Below, in pieces: positions 6,657-7,283 of a stretch of 7,283 bases of DNA (positions within the stretch are counted from its first letter, which is position 1; each line of letters starts with the position of its first letter). The notes beneath the pieces are model-generated. The model worked only from the letters and a program-made list of their open reading frames with translations, made no database searches and was not told the DNA's origin. Origin of the DNA: Candidatus Tayloriibacteriota bacterium (GTDB lineage Bacteria > Patescibacteriota > Minisyncoccia > Phycocordibacterales > JAKAEA01); assembly GCA_029288535.1 (NCBI GenBank), contig JARIGY010000031.1, forward strand, positions 1-7,283, in the 5' to 3' direction. A program made the translations under genes and the position numbers.

Positions 6657-7040
6657 ATGACGATGACTTTCCGGGAAAAGCTGCTCTACCATCAGATCCA
6701 TCCGTTCAAGCTGACCATTGACGCAGTCTCGACTTTCGCATCGCTCATCCTTTATTGGAAGCATTATTTCCTGCCGGGTCTTGCGACTGCGTTCATCCTT
6801 CCGCTGGTCGCTTCGGCAGCAACGCTCGCTTTTTTCAACGTCGAATACCTGAAAACCTCATCGCTCGGCACCTACGCCCAAAAGCATATGACGGCACGGA
6901 TGTATTCGATACGGCTCGCCACCAATTTCATATTATTGTCCGGCGCATGGTACCACCTCGTCATCGTGGTCATCGCAGGGATCCTGATCATCATCGGCTG
7001 CTGGTGCTGGGGAATAATCCTCGACTGGTTCGCACGGTAG
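6657..7040 (+). CDS. Conserved small membrane protein, function unknown
   Basis: The 127-residue product begins MTMTFREKLLYHQIHPFKLT, a cytosolic amphipathic N-terminus with the LYHQIHPxKL motif that I recall in small uncharacterised membrane proteins. Predicted membrane segments lie at about residues 19-37, 39-60, 84-97 and 99-122, with a basic loop (AQKHMTARMYSIR, 74-86) in between. The C-terminal helix ends in WGIILDWFAR. No enzymatic motif is visible. The start is ATG 6657 or ATG 6663, neither with a Shine-Dalgarno sequence. The same frame stays open upstream to 6348, but that part runs antisense to the PRC-barrel gene and is unlike a protein start. The gene is divergent from the PRC-barrel gene with only 33 bp between the starts, so its promoter must overlap that gene's 5' end. 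Confidence 0.7.
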   Translation: MTMTFREKLLYHQIHPFKLTIDAVSTFASLILYWKHYFLPGLATAFILPLVASAATLAFFNVEYLKTSSLGTYAQKHMTARMYSIRLATNFILLSGAWYHLVIVVIAGILIIIGCWCWGIILDWFAR

Positions 7041-7063
7041 CAATAATGCAGCGCTCTTGCTAT

Positions 7064-7080
7064 TATACTGGTTATATAAA
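7064..7080 (+). promoter_or_regulatory. AT-rich candidate -10 region for the rightmost gene
   Basis: Two -10-like hexamers lie in the 57-bp gap after the 6657-7040 gene: TATACT at 7064-7069 and TATAAA at 7075-7080. They would give leaders of about 21 or 10 bases before the ATG at 7098. Neither has a convincing -35, and no Shine-Dalgarno sequence precedes the ATG. Confidence 0.3.
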
Positions 7081-7097
7081 GAAAAAATGCATAGCAT

Positions 7098-7283
7098 ATG
7101 AAGAAACGCATAGCGCGATACATAGGGATACTTTTCATACTAGGCGCCTGCGTCCTCGCAGGCTGGTACGCAAGGGTTTTTTACACATCCAGGCTGCCCA
7201 GCAAACTGACAGAAATCCGCAAAAATGACCCGAGTTACCATTTTATAAATCCCCTGCTTCTCGCAGACTCACCTCGCGAAGCT
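7098..7283 (+). CDS. N-terminal part of a membrane-anchored extracytoplasmic protein, possibly a class A beta-lactamase-like serine hydrolase; cut by window end
   Basis: From the ATG at 7098, 62 codons are open to the window edge. The product begins MKKRIARYIGILFILGACVL, a basic n-region followed by a hydrophobic stretch (about 8-22). ILGAC could be read as a lipobox with Cys18, but the hydrophobic stretch continues past it to AGWYA, so a plain signal anchor is equally likely. The exported part continues RLPSKLTEIRKNDPSYHFINPLLLADSP. The YxFINPLL motif after a short spacer is one I associate with Patescibacteria serine hydrolases of the beta-lactamase/transpeptidase superfamily, where it precedes the catalytic domain. 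The catalytic SxxK motif would lie beyond the edge, so the family is inference. There is no ribosome binding site; the upstream gene ends at 7040. Confidence 0.65.
   Translation, partial: MKKRIARYIGILFILGACVLAGWYARVFYTSRLPSKLTEIRKNDPSYHFINPLLLADSPREA

Noticed and set aside
6624..6764. N-terminal extension of the PRC-barrel protein by 47 residues
   Set aside because: The extra residues are Cys/Arg/Glu-rich without a family match and run antisense to the divergent membrane-protein gene. The PRC family motif starts right after the ATG at 6623/6617.
7042..7068. Possible terminator hairpin after the 127-residue membrane protein
   Set aside because: The arms pair only through ATAATGC/GCTATTAT with a bulge, the stem is AT-rich, and no T-run follows.
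6755..7228. A 157-codon open frame on the plus strand
   Set aside because: It is out of frame with the hydrophobic 127-residue protein and with the exported protein starting at 7098, and its His/Arg-rich translation has no motif.
1..7283. Insertion sequences, CRISPR arrays, tRNA or rRNA genes
   Set aside because: No transposase motif, terminal inverted repeats, regularly spaced repeats or RNA gene signature was seen when reading through the window.

Overview
The window is gene-dense (seven protein-coding genes, no intergenic gap over about 60 bases) and looks like a chromosomal segment from a small-genome bacterium, most probably a member of the Candidate Phyla Radiation / Patescibacteria (Parcubacteria-like). 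This is inferred from protein style, not from a marker gene. The signs are a secreted wall-bound protein ending in the peptidoglycan-binding module typical of that group, a giant GH18-deacetylase-glycosyltransferase fusion, several small membrane proteins of narrow distribution, and start codons without Shine-Dalgarno sequences. TGA is used as a normal stop, which argues against the UGA-recoding CPR lineages.

Layout from left to right. Positions 1-174 (minus) hold the first 58 codons of a CyoA-like terminal oxidase subunit II, cut by the window edge. Positions 203-628 (minus) encode a four-helix DUF1761 membrane protein. A 52-bp divergent control region (629-680) carries back-to-back -10 elements and a small dyad. 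Positions 681-2309 (plus) encode a secreted glycosidase-like protein with an Fn3-like domain, a Gly/Ser linker and a peptidoglycan-binding domain. It runs tail-to-tail into, and overlaps by 17 bp, a 1126-residue membrane fusion (2293-5673, minus) with an outward GH18 domain, an outward NodB/CE4 deacetylase and a cytosolic GT2 synthase. Upstream of the fusion on the same strand lies a PRC-barrel protein (5721-6623). Divergent from that is a 127-residue membrane protein (6657-7040, plus), followed by the start of a membrane-anchored, probably extracytoplasmic protein (7098-7283, plus, cut by the window edge).

How the genes may work together (inference). The central 5 kb is a cell-envelope glycan module. 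The fusion protein contains the activities that PNAG systems split between PgaC (GT2 synthase) and PgaB (deacetylase plus glycosidase), placed on the two sides of the membrane by its transmembrane segments. The convergent gene makes a surface glycosidase that would stay on peptidoglycan. The left edge belongs to a respiratory oxidase locus and may be functionally unrelated. No RNA genes, mobile elements, CRISPR arrays or convincing intrinsic terminators were seen.
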